The position numbers were made by a program, and so were the translations under genes. A stretch of 64,000 bases of DNA from Vreelandella stevensii S18214 (GTDB taxonomy: Bacteria > Pseudomonadota > Gammaproteobacteria > Pseudomonadales > Halomonadaceae), in the NCBI RefSeq assembly GCF_000275725.1, contig NZ_AJTS01000035.1, forward strand, positions 62,001 through 126,000, read 5' to 3'. Each line of letters opens with the position of its first letter. Position 1 is the first letter of the stretch. Of this stretch, positions 34,300-44,209 are shown in pieces. Under the pieces are notes generated by a model. It worked only from the letters and a program-made list of their open reading frames with translations, was not told the DNA's origin and ran no database searches.

Positions 34300-34956
34300 C
34301 TTATTAGATTCAATTTCGGGACGTTCTATTTGCGTTTGCAGGTTTTTCTCTAAAAGAGCTTCTATATCTGAAACACTTGGAGATGTCATTGTGCCAAGTA
34401 GACCAAACAAACCAACTATTGCACTGACAACGGTGATTTGAGTGTTCCTTCGACTCTTTTTCTTAAGAGAATCTCTTTCATCAATTAATTCAGAGTACTT
34501 CGCCAAATGACTTTTGATAGGCTGGATAAGTAATGACGATGACTCTTTATTTACTGAATCAAGCTGTTTCTCAACCTGCAATAATACCGACTTTAAGTCG
34601 TCAGGTAGAGATTTGTAAGGGTCGATTTTTTCAATGTCATCTAGTATGGTTTCGATTTTTTTTAACTTTTCACTCCCAGCTAAATCAGAGTAAATTTCCG
34701 ACATGGCGGCATGAACTTGAAAGTCTTTCAATGAAAACCCTTTCCCGATTCTTAGTGCTGTTTTGTATGCAATGCTTTCTGATTCTGATTCTAAAACTTT
34801 ATGGATCGCACTTTTAAACCTTGATACATCTACCTTTCTTTTTCTATATTCTTTTATTGCTAGGGCAACCAAAGGGATTATCAGCAATGCATATATCGAC
34901 AATATGTACGGGGTAGCATTTTGCATGAACTGATTAAACTTAATTATTAATTCCAT
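34261..34956 (-). CDS. Two-TM coiled-coil protein of unknown function (integron cassette)
   Basis: A 231-residue protein not recognised as a known family. One TM segment lies near the N-terminus (~14-34, YILSIYALLIIPLVALAI), followed by a long charged helical region with coiled-coil character (~35-165). A second TM is at ~171-189 (ITVVSAIVGLFGLLGTM), then a ~40-residue polar tail. AAGGAG precedes the start at 34956. Low GC and Lys/Ser-rich composition contrast with the core genome. The layout resembles small membrane effectors, but no function is claimed. Confidence 0.75.
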   Translation of the reverse strand: MELIIKFNQFMQNATPYILSIYALLIIPLVALAIKEYRKRKVDVSRFKSAIHKVLESESESIAYKTALRIGKGFSLKDFQVHAAMSEIYSDLAGSEKLKKIETILDDIEKIDPYKSLPDDLKSVLLQVEKQLDSVNKESSSLLIQPIKSHLAKYSELIDERDSLKKKSRRNTQITVVSAIVGLFGLLGTMTSPSVSDIEALLEKNLQTQIERPEIESNKSSNSDGASAAGS

Positions 34957-34968
34957 ACTTCTCCTTGA

Positions 34969-35025
34969 ATCTAACGCCCAAAACAGCGGCGCGGTCACGC
35001 GTCCGGCTGATTTTGATTGTTAGCT
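34969..35025 (-). repeat. attC site after the IS481-interrupted cassette
   Basis: Cores ATCTAAC (34969-34975) and GTTAGCT (35019-35025). AAAACAGC-GGCGCG pairs with CGCG-TCC-GGCTG-ATTTT around GTCA. The upstream gene's stop is within the site. Confidence 0.75.
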
Positions 35026-35381
35026 GAAGAGCTACTGAAATAAACCAACACGTCTTGATCAGAAAGCTCTTCTAAATTCACCACCTCCTCTCTTAACTCC
35101 TTCAATTTATCTATATCCTCTAAGATATGCATTAGTGCGACTGCTATTTTATTTATATTTCCATCACTCACTAATCTTCTAGTCTTAATGGAGATTTTGA
35201 ACTCATTGTGACTGCGGTCATAACTGCGCCTCGGCCCTAAAAAACTTTTATAGTGTTTTTTGAAAAAATCAACCACTTGAAGTGATGTTGAAAATCTTGA
35301 ATCCTGAGATACTATGCGCTCCAAGCCTCTGATATCATATGAATCATCAAATAGGTACATACTATAGAGTGAATCTTCCAT
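34995..35381 (-). pseudogene. C-terminal part of a cassette gene cut by the IS481-family element
   Basis: About 128 codons of a low-GC gene, ending in the attC at 34995. Residues such as LKELREEVVNLEELSDQDVL suggest a helical protein; no family was recognised. It begins right beside the IS end, and its open frame continues upstream only into the IS. It is most simply the C-terminal part of the gene whose N-terminal part lies at 36350-37114, giving ~370 residues before insertion. That join is inferred: no target duplication was identified. Confidence 0.55.
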
Positions 35382-36369
35382 AGTTGTCGGGTCCCGTGTG
35401 ATTGACCACCCGTTTGGTAAATAACTCAGGCCGCTTGGCCTGCCATTCCTTCATCGCCGTGATCGGCGATTGATGATGCAGCGCTTTCTGCGGTATGTGG
35501 TGATTGTACAGCCAGCAGTATCGCTTAAGCGTCTGCTCGAGGTCTTCGCCTGAGGTATAGCGCCGGGTCGCTAGCACGTCGCTGATACGGCCGTTGAAGC
35601 GCTCCACCATTCCATTCGTTTGCGGCCTTCCCGGCTTGATCAGGCGGTGCTCAATCCCGTGGGCCAGGCACTCCTGATCGAAGGGATGGCGCCCGCTGGG
35701 CTTGCGCTCACCTGCCCGCGTGAAGCGATCCGTAAACGACTTGCCGTTGTCGGTCAGCACCGTCTGAATCTTGAAGGGCACCTTTTTCTCCACCTGATTC
35801 ATAAACGCCCGAGCATCCTTCGCGGACTGGCTGCCTCGGACCTCCAGGTAGACCCAGCGTGTCGCACGGTCGATGGCAACGTACAAGTAGCGCTTCTGCT
35901 CCTCGTCGGGCATTTGAGGCAGGTGCTTAATGTCGATATGCACGTAGCCCGGCTCATAGTCCTTGAAGGGCTTGTGCCGGGGCTTCTCGTCGCCACCGGC
36001 ATCTTGCCGCGCCAGTTCCGCCAACGTCGGCACCTCACGCCGCTTGAGCATGCGATGCAAGGCAGAGCGCGACAAGCCTTGGCTCAGGAACTCACGCGCC
36101 ACAACGAGGAGGTCATCCAAGCCGAGGCGCAGGAACTCACGAGCCGTGATCAGCACCTCCTCCTGCTCAGCTGTGAGCGTGGCCAGGAGGTTGTGACGGG
36201 TATGCGGTCGGTCATGGACATCGTCGCGGTAACGCCATCGCCGGATGGTCGCAGTAGCGACACCATACTGCCGGGCCAGTTCGCTATCCGTGATGCTGGA
36301 AGGCGCTGCCTGGATCTCGGCACGGATCTTCGGTGTCGTCGTCGCTTGTTTATGCAGCTTGATGTTCAT
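35362..36369 (-). CDS. IS481-family transposase
   Basis: A 335-residue DDE transposase: N-terminal HTH (SELARQYGVATATIRRWRYR) and rve catalytic core with Asp in YVHIDIKHLPQM, Asp in VLTDNGKSFTD and Glu in NGMVERFNGRISD. The end HTGPDN is followed by five residues and a TAG that lie outside the element, so the stop codon comes from the flanking cassette DNA. GC-rich, unlike the cassette genes on either side. Confidence 0.9.
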   Translation of the reverse strand: MNIKLHKQATTTPKIRAEIQAAPSSITDSELARQYGVATATIRRWRYRDDVHDRPHTRHNLLATLTAEQEEVLITAREFLRLGLDDLLVVAREFLSQGLSRSALHRMLKRREVPTLAELARQDAGGDEKPRHKPFKDYEPGYVHIDIKHLPQMPDEEQKRYLYVAIDRATRWVYLEVRGSQSAKDARAFMNQVEKKVPFKIQTVLTDNGKSFTDRFTRAGERKPSGRHPFDQECLAHGIEHRLIKPGRPQTNGMVERFNGRISDVLATRRYTSGEDLEQTLKRYCWLYNHHIPQKALHHQSPITAMKEWQAKRPELFTKRVVNHTGPDNYGRFTL

Positions 36370-36385
36370 GAACCTGTTCCCGGAT
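35387..36385 (-). mobile_element. IS481-family insertion sequence inside the integron array (ends approximate)
   Basis: About 1.0 kb with one transposase gene. Related but imperfect ends are seen: TCGGGTCCCGTGTGATTGA at the left and, in reverse complement, TCCGGGAACAGGTTCATGA at the right. No direct duplication of the target could be identified, so the borders are good to perhaps 10 bp. It separates two AT-rich gene pieces of one cassette. Confidence 0.65.
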
Positions 36386-37114
36386 GAATTGCTGAAGAAG
36401 CTCCCTGGCGGCTAGCAGAGGATAACTCTTATAGGCGATTTGATCATCCGGGACCCTACACATAGTAAAATAGGTAGTCAAGCCTCCTTCAGCGTTTTCT
36501 TTCTGATTAGATTTAGCAAGAAGCTGCTCGTACAAGGCTCTAACAGAATCCTCAAAACCAAGAATCTTAGAAATAATAACTTTATCTTTCGCAAATTTTT
36601 TCCTATGAAGGATATAAGTACTTAAAATATAAGTAAATATAATTTTTACATATGCATTCAGTGAGCCTATGAATCGTTCTGCATCAATTTCTTCTAGCTT
36701 ATCGACATCAAGCCCTTGTATCTCTCTCCTTATCTTGTTGTCGAATGAAACTGATATTTCAAGGCAGATTTGATGAACCTTCTCGATTCCAGTCCCGTAG
36801 GTGTCAAATGAATCTAAATAATTTAAAACGAGGTTATATTGCTCCTCTAGATCGTTGTATAGACTTAATGTCCTTTCATGGGAAATTGCTTGAAGGACTG
36901 GAGACAAATCTGCTTGATATATATAGCTATGATTCACCTGAATAAATGTTGAAGGGATATTATTGATACTTTCCTCTTTCTTCTTCAGTATTTTTACTAT
37001 TTGCCCATTTGAGGAATCTCGAATCAAAACTCCATCTTCTTTGAAATTGCCCTTTGCAAGTTCTTCCTCTATTTTTTTGTCAGATATTTTTACTGGATAT
37101 CTATTTCCACTCAT
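36350..37114 (-). pseudogene. N-terminal part of a cassette gene interrupted by the IS481-family element
   Basis: An AT-rich gene of unknown family encoding ~243 native residues before the IS, rich in helices (LSPVLQAISHERTLSLYNDL, EEQYNLVLNYLDSF, a TM-like AYVKIIFTYILSTYIL). Its present last residues (QVHEHQAA) come from the IS. Start taken at 37114 (MSGNRYPVKISDKK), after GGGA. The presumed remainder is at 34995-35381. No known domain was recognised. Confidence 0.6.
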
Positions 37115-37163
37115 ATTGCTGCATCCCAAAAGTATGAATTAAATACGGCAGACCTGCCTTGCA

Positions 37164-37211
37164 AGCTAACGCTCACATCAGCCGCTTGTCGGCTGCATGC
37201 GCTTGTTAGCA
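37164..37211 (-). repeat. attC site after the HEPN-like cassette
   Basis: Cores AGCTAAC (37164-37170) and GTTAGCA (37205-37211). CAGCC and GGCTG pair around GCTTGTC. The gene's stop codon overlaps the site. Confidence 0.7.
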
Positions 37212-37694
37212 ATTTACTATCGGCTCAAGTTTACCCTTCGCTTCTTCGAACGCCCGGATTATATGCCTTCTGAGGTAAATTCCTTTCGACCCAAAGAAAA
37301 AGCAAATGTCGTCGTCATATAGCGACTCTTGTTCGAAGTCACCTATTTTCAATAATTTTGCTCTACCAAAAGCCACATTGAATATGGCTTTCATATTACC
37401 TTGTTCGATGTAGTGATTATCCGAATCCGGGTGACAAAGTGCGTCTCTGACGTACTTGATCAGATCACTAACATCATTTATCCGCCCTCCTACGGGAACA
37501 TCGTCTGTAAAAGCTATGCGGGAAGAGTATTTCTCTGTCTTATACATCAAATCCCTAAGTGAAATCAGCAGTTCAATGAACGCCGCTCTCATAAGTACAT
37601 GCGGTGAGTTTTCCGGATCGAATATCCCACAGTCTAAAAGCTCTTCAATTCGTCTAAGAGACCCTTGAATATCTGACTTATCAAAAAAGTCCAT
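37206..37694 (-). CDS. HEPN-like protein of unknown function (integron cassette)
   Basis: A 162-residue, mostly helical protein. Residues 83-88 read RDALCH in the context LIKYVRDALCHPDSDN, which fits the R-[polar]-x3-H signature of HEPN ribonucleases placed after a helix. The preceding helix (AAFIELLISLRDLMYKTEKY) also fits that four-helix fold. HEPN proteins act as RNases in toxin-antitoxin, abortive infection and CRISPR-related systems. The match is by motif only. Start at 37694 follows GAGGTGATA. Confidence 0.6.
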   Translation of the reverse strand: MDFFDKSDIQGSLRRIEELLDCGIFDPENSPHVLMRAAFIELLISLRDLMYKTEKYSSRIAFTDDVPVGGRINDVSDLIKYVRDALCHPDSDNHYIEQGNMKAIFNVAFGRAKLLKIGDFEQESLYDDDICFFFGSKGIYLRRHIIRAFEEAKGKLEPIVNC

Positions 37695-37719
37695 TATCAC
37701 CTCGGTGAATCCTATGGAT

Positions 37720-37845
37720 TGCTAACGCCGCGTTAAGGGGCAGCCAACGCTACTACTAACTTTTTGCATAACACCGTAACCACCGAAATCAACGCACAGT
37801 CAAAATGCCACGCGTTGGCTGTCCCTCTTTAACGCTTTGTTAGGC
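37720..37845 (-). repeat. Long attC site (126 bp) after the GNAT cassette
   Basis: Cores TGCTAAC (37720-37726) and GTTAGGC (37839-37845). GCGTTAA-GGGGCAGCCAACGC pairs with GCGTTGGCTG-CCC-TTAACGC, forming a long stem. Its size resembles the long repeats of Vibrio superintegrons. Confidence 0.85.
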
Positions 37846-38310
37846 AAAATTTCTAACGCTCAACTCGTAAGTTGTAAATCTATTACCCAACATCTTTGTT
37901 GAAAACACTCTTTGAGACTTTCTACGCAAGAAATCGTACTCTGGACGCGTATGCAGTAAGTGGATATATACTATCTCGTGACCATAGTTTCGAGACCAAG
38001 TCATAAGTGACTTAAATACCTGCTTACCAAGCCCCTAACAACTATCATCGAGAACCATAGCAACTTCAAAGCCCAACTCCGACGACTGAATACCACACCA
38101 ACCAACTAAGTTTTCATCTAACTCTATAGCTCTTACTTTACAACCTTCAATTCGGTCTTCGTTGAGTTTATCCTTAATCCAATACTTCACTGACACAGAA
38201 TCAAACTCATCGTGAGCAACTAGATGCTTTCGAATACTTAACTTGTTTAATATTGGGAGAAATTTTTCAGGCTCAATTTCATCGAGATGAACATACCTAA
38301 TTTGTCTCAT
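37840..38310 (-). pseudogene. GNAT-like acetyltransferase cassette with an amber stop
   Basis: The first gene after attI. The upstream part (38310-38035, 91 codons) ends DENLVGWCGIQSSELGFEVA then MVLDDSC before a TAG at 38035-38037. Read through, the same frame continues GLGKQVFKSLMTWSRNYG and ends TAA at 37840, within the attC core. The whole would be ~156 residues and has the GNAT layout, with GLGKQVFKSL as the acetyl-CoA loop. A TGG-to-TAG change would explain the stop. Confidence 0.72.
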
Positions 38311-38324
38311 TAGTCACCCATTTT

Positions 38325-38535
38325 GCCTAACAGTGATTATACGCCCTGCCATGAAACCTCAATGAACGTGACATCACAATGACTGAGGTTTCATAGCCAC
38401 CAAATTGAATCTACCTCATTGATTCTACAGCGTGCAAAGAGAATTTTGGCGATGTAGCCAAAATTCGCGGGCTTGCGCGTTTTGCTCGTCTCAATAATAC
38501 TGTTTTTATGTACAGCATTATTGAGGCATTCTCCC
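38325..38535 (-). other. attI-type integration region
   Basis: On the minus strand GTTAGGC (38331-38325) begins the first cassette, which is the expected attI/cassette joint. Next to it lie ATGAAACCTCA and its exact reverse complement TGAGGTTTCAT, separated by 22 nt. The region lies between the first cassette and the divergent integrase start, where attI and the cassette promoter normally reside. Confidence 0.65.
38498..38517 (+). promoter_or_regulatory. LexA (SOS) box upstream of intI
   Basis: TACTGTTTTTATGTACAGCA contains CTGT-N8-ACAG exactly, the LexA consensus. It lies ~20 bp before the intI start. SOS control through LexA is established for integron integrase genes. Confidence 0.85.
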
Positions 38536-38814
38536 ATGAAACTGATGGAACGCGTCAAGGCAACCATGAGGGTCAAGCGCTATAGCTTACGCACCGAAAA
38601 AACCTATTGTTACTGGATTCGATTTTATATTCGGTTCAATAATTTACGTCACCCTGCCACGCTAACAGGTCATGAAGTACGGCAATTTTTGGAGTATCTG
38701 GCAATCGAAAGGCACGTGGCAGCGGCTACACAGAATCAAGCACTCAATGCCATCGTCTTTTCTTGTCGTTCATTGCTTTCACGGCAGACCACCTCTTTGC
38801 GCCCAATAAAATAG
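38536..38814 (+). pseudogene. intI: Integron integrase IntI, truncated after the N-terminal domain
   Basis: Encodes ~85 native residues of an integron tyrosine recombinase: MERVKATMRVKRYSLRTEKT, YCYWIRFYIRFNNLRHP and ERHVAAATQNQALNAIVF, the N-terminal core-binding region. The frame then departs from the family and ends after RPIK. The catalytic domain with the Arg, His and Tyr residues is absent, whereas intact IntI has ~320 residues. It therefore cannot recombine. The remnant abuts the thiamine operon's riboswitch, suggesting deletion of the 3' part. Confidence 0.85.
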
Positions 38815-38860
38815 CCTACCCTTGCATCTCCCCCACTCGCCTCCTACACTGCGCTGAATA

Positions 38861-38982
38861 CTGCTTGACGGGGTGCCGGTGGAACCGGCTGAGATCGCTA
38901 TACGGCTGGCTGCTACAGCAAGTCGTCACGGCGGGGCCCGTTGAACCTGATCCGGCTAGTACCGGCGTAGGAATCAAGCGGT
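38861..38982 (+). ncRNA. TPP riboswitch (THI element)
   Basis: Consensus blocks are present in order: ACGGGGTGCC, GGCTGAGA, then CCCGTTGAACCTGATCCGG with CTAGTACCGGCGTAGGAA. P1 forms from CTGCTTGA and TCAAGCGG. A downstream GTTGGGG/CCCCAAC pair (about 38986-39022) may be part of the expression platform. It controls tenA-thiC; binding of thiamine pyrophosphate should switch the operon off. Confidence 0.93.
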
Positions 38983-39075
38983 GGTTGGGGTGCGCCGTGT
39001 TCACCTGATACCTTGCCCCAACTCACTCTCCTTTCGCCCGTGCGCCGGTTCGCTGTACCACCGGAGGCATTAAAT

Positions 39076-41686
<2,611 letters not shown>

Positions 41687-41691
41687 CCGCT

Positions 41692-41717
41692 CTCCCCCCG
41701 CCTGCGGGCGGGGGGAG
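41692..41717 (+). terminator. Strong hairpin after thiC
   Basis: CTCCCCCCGCC and GGCGGGGGGAG form a perfect 11-bp stem with a TGCG loop, six bases after the thiC stop. The tract after it is A-rich rather than T-rich, so termination efficiency is uncertain. Confidence 0.6.
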
Positions 41718-41727
41718 AAACCCACTG

Positions 41728-41759
41728 GATGTTCGGCCCCTTTGATGTTCGGCCCCTTT
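41728..41759. repeat. Perfect 16-bp tandem repeat upstream of the zinc genes
   Basis: GATGTTCGGCCCCTTT occurs at 41728-41743 and immediately again at 41744-41759, between the thiC hairpin and the Zur-type palindrome. Confidence 0.8.
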
Positions 41760-41764
41760 ATTGT

Positions 41765-41778
41765 TATGTTATAACATA
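41765..41778 (+). promoter_or_regulatory. Zur-type palindrome
   Basis: TATGTTATAACATA is a perfect 14-bp palindrome 25 bp before the aztC-like start. The TGTTATA(A)CA core resembles gammaproteobacterial Zur boxes, so the zinc genes should be induced when zinc is scarce. Confidence 0.75.
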
Positions 41779-41802
41779 TATACTCAATCAAGGAGCCTCA
41801 CC

Positions 41803-42735
41803 GTGGGTCTGTTGAAACGCGTACCTTCTCTGCTGGCGGCGGGCATGTTGGCGCTGGGCAGCCTGAACGCCATGGCCGATGAGCCCGCACTGAACGTGGT
41901 GGCCTCGTTCTCGATCATCGAAGACCTGGCCCGCCAGGTTGGCGGCGAACGCATCGCGCTGACCAGCATCGTGGGCGCCAATGACGACGCCCACGTTTAC
42001 GAGCCCACCCCCGCCGACGTTCGCCAGGTGGCGCAGGCAGACGTGGTGCTCATCAATGGCCTGATGTTCGAGGGCTTTCTTACCCGCCTGATCGAGGCCA
42101 GCGGTACCGAGGCCAGCGTGGTCACCGTCTCGGAGCACGCGGTGCATCTCGAAGACCCCATGGGCGGGCACTACCACTTTTATGGCGACCGGGCGGTATT
42201 CCATGAAGCGCCCTATGACCCCCACGCGTGGCAGTCGGTGCCCAATGCCAGGGCGTACGTAGTGCGCATTGCCGACGCCTTCTGCGAGGCGGACCCGGAA
42301 GGCTGCGACACCTACCGCACCAACCAGCAGCGCTACGCACAGGACCTGGAAGCGCTGGAGCAGGAAATCCATGAGCGCATCGCCACGATTCCCGAATCCC
42401 GGCGTACCGTGGTGGTGGCACACCATGCCTTTCGCTACTTCGAAGAGGCCTACGGCGTGCGCTTTCTGGCCCCGCAGGGGGTCTCCACCGAGTCCGAAGC
42501 CACGGCCGCCCATGTGGCGCAGCTGATCGATGCCATCGAGCAGCAGAGCGCCGTGGCGGTATTTGCCGAGAATATTTCCAACCCTCGGCTGGTCGAGCAA
42601 ATCGCTCAGGAGGCCGGCCTGTCGCTCAGCGGCACCCTCTACTCGGACGCGCTGTCGCGGGAGGATGGCCCGGCGGCCAGCTACCTCGACATGATGCGCC
42701 ATAACGTCGACACCCTGGTGACGGCGCTGCAGTAG
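41803..42735 (+). CDS. aztC: Zinc ABC transporter substrate-binding protein (AztC/ZnuA-like)
   Basis: A 310-residue cluster A-I metal-binding protein with a signal peptide ending LNAMADE. Candidate ligands are His in DAHVYEPTPAD, His in YDPHAWQSV, His in VVVAHHAFRYF and an acidic residue near AENISNP. A histidine-bearing loop (GGHYHFYGDR) lies between. CEADPEGC could form a disulfide. GTG start at 41803 follows AAGGAG. The AztD chaperone gene next door suggests AztC rather than ZnuA. No aztA/aztB ATPase or permease genes are adjacent. Confidence 0.82.
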   Translation: MGLLKRVPSLLAAGMLALGSLNAMADEPALNVVASFSIIEDLARQVGGERIALTSIVGANDDAHVYEPTPADVRQVAQADVVLINGLMFEGFLTRLIEASGTEASVVTVSEHAVHLEDPMGGHYHFYGDRAVFHEAPYDPHAWQSVPNARAYVVRIADAFCEADPEGCDTYRTNQQRYAQDLEALEQEIHERIATIPESRRTVVVAHHAFRYFEEAYGVRFLAPQGVSTESEATAAHVAQLIDAIEQQSAVAVFAENISNPRLVEQIAQEAGLSLSGTLYSDALSREDGPAASYLDMMRHNVDTLVTALQ

Positions 42736-42785
42736 CCACTCAGGTGATTAACCACGCCCCTTCTGGGCTCAAGGAGAGAGAAACG

Positions 42786-44036
42786 ATGACCCCGATGTTT
42801 GTAGGCAAAGCGTTGACCGCGCTCGCTTTCGCGGTAGGCAGTGCCGCCGTGCAGGCCCACGACCACTCCCATAGCCATAGCCACAGCCATGGCGACGATG
42901 AAAACGTCACGGCCTGGCGGCTGGTAGTCGCCGACCAGCAGGATGCCGTGGTCCACGTCATCGACGCCACGGAGAAGTCGCTGCTGGACACCTTCGAGCT
43001 GGAAGGCCCGGCGGCGCTGCATCGCACCCGTAGCGGCGAGGCGGTATTTGCCGTGCAAGGGGCGGCAAACACGGTGTCGGTGATCAATACCGGCATCGCT
43101 TTCCATGACCACGGCGACCACGCCGATATCGAAGTGGCCGACCCGGCGCTGCTGAGCACGGTTCTGGAAGGAGAGCGCCCCGCCCACTTCGTCGAGCGCC
43201 AGGGCTACATTGCCCAGTGGTTCGATGGTGAAGACGAAGCCCGCCTGTTCACCGAAAGCAGCCTGTTGGCAGACTCCCCCGAGATTCGTACAGTGCCGGT
43301 GGAGGCAGCGCACCACGGGGTGGCCGTGCCATTCCACCAGCATGCGGTGGTGACGGTGGTCAACCCGGAAGATGCGTCCCAGCGCCCGGTCGGTGCGAAG
43401 GTGCTGGATAGCGATGGCCACCTGGTCGGCGACGAAGTGGCCTGCCCTGGGCTGCACGGCTCGGCGGGCTCTGGCAGCCTCTATGCGTTGGCCTGCCACA
43501 CCGGCCTGCTTCTGATCGCCACGGAAGACGGCACGCCCCAGATCACCCATCTGCCCTACCCGAGTTCCCTGCCGGAAGGCAGTGCTTCCACGCTATTAGG
43601 TGGCACCGGGCTACAGTACTTCCTGGGTAACTACGGGCCAGACCGGGTGCTGCTGGTCGACCCCACCGAGGGTGAAGAAGGCTTCCAGCTGGTGCAACTG
43701 CCTACCCGTCGCGTGCATTTTGCGGTGGACCCGATTCGCGCCCGCTACGCCTATGTGTTCACCGAAGATGGCCAGCTGCATCAACTGGATGTGCTGAACG
43801 GCGAGCTGACCCAGTCGCTGCGCCTGACCGAGCCCTACTCCATGGATGGCCACTGGAACGACCCGCGCCCACGCATTGCCGTGGCGGGTGAGCATATCGT
43901 GGTCACCGACCCCGCTACCGAAACGCTGCACTTCGTCAGTGCGGAAACCTTCGAAAAGGTCGATGAGATGGCCCTTGAAGGCAAGCCGTTCAATATCGTG
44001 GCGGTGGGCGGCACCGGCGTCTCTCACGGGCACTAG
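42786..44036 (+). CDS. aztD: Periplasmic zinc metallochaperone AztD
   Basis: A 416-residue beta-propeller-type protein that passes zinc to AztC in the periplasm (shown for Paracoccus AztD). A signal peptide ends SAAVQA, and the mature protein starts with a His-rich metal-binding segment (HDHSHSHSHSHG). Further His clusters are AFHDHGDHAD and AHHGVAVPFHQHAVV; CPGLHG and LACHTG could give a disulfide. Start at 42786 follows AAGGAGAGAG. The stop codon TAG coincides with the first bases of a MITE-like repeat, so the native C-terminus may have been altered. Confidence 0.87.
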   Translation: MTPMFVGKALTALAFAVGSAAVQAHDHSHSHSHSHGDDENVTAWRLVVADQQDAVVHVIDATEKSLLDTFELEGPAALHRTRSGEAVFAVQGAANTVSVINTGIAFHDHGDHADIEVADPALLSTVLEGERPAHFVERQGYIAQWFDGEDEARLFTESSLLADSPEIRTVPVEAAHHGVAVPFHQHAVVTVVNPEDASQRPVGAKVLDSDGHLVGDEVACPGLHGSAGSGSLYALACHTGLLLIATEDGTPQITHLPYPSSLPEGSASTLLGGTGLQYFLGNYGPDRVLLVDPTEGEEGFQLVQLPTRRVHFAVDPIRARYAYVFTEDGQLHQLDVLNGELTQSLRLTEPYSMDGHWNDPRPRIAVAGEHIVVTDPATETLHFVSAETFEKVDEMALEGKPFNIVAVGGTGVSHGH

Positions 44037-44178
44037 GCTTTGTACGAAAGGTCGGCGAGCGATGGCCAGACAAGGCAAAAATCGGCGAAAAGACGGAGTT
44101 TACAAGGTGTAAATGAGTACTTTGAGCCGATTTTTAACGCCGTATGGGCGAGCGTAGGCAGTTTTCGTACAAAGCCTA
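44034..44178. mobile_element. MITE-like element with 16-bp terminal inverted repeats
   Basis: TAGGCTTTGTACGAAA at 44034-44049 and TTTCGTACAAAGCCTA at 44163-44178 are perfect inverted repeats bounding 145 bp without coding capacity. The interior has further paired parts (AAAATCGGC and GCCGATTTT). Size, perfect ends and lack of a transposase fit a miniature inverted-repeat transposable element. Its first three bases are the aztD stop codon. Confidence 0.75.
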
Positions 44179-44209
44179 AGCCTGCTGGCCCCTTTGACGG
44201 CTCGCACAA

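Larger units (their letters stand above)
30498..38814 (-). mobile_element. Sedentary chromosomal integron with broken integrase
   Basis: An 8.3-kb array of minus-strand genes, each followed by an attC-like inverted repeat bounded by RYYYAAC / GTTRRRY cores, and a divergent intI remnant at 38536. The order from attI is GNAT pseudogene, HEPN-like gene, an IS481-interrupted gene, two-TM coiled-coil gene, TIR gene, protease gene, RHH-RelE pair and hydrolase. The genes start 20-70 bp after the preceding attC and are more AT-rich than the flanking core genes. The distal border appears to be the GCCTAAC core at 30498. This geometry (intI facing away from the cassettes) is diagnostic. Confidence 0.85.

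Noticed and set aside
38763-39008. 81-codon frame between the intI remnant and tenA
   Set aside because: Lies across the TPP riboswitch; explained by structured RNA.
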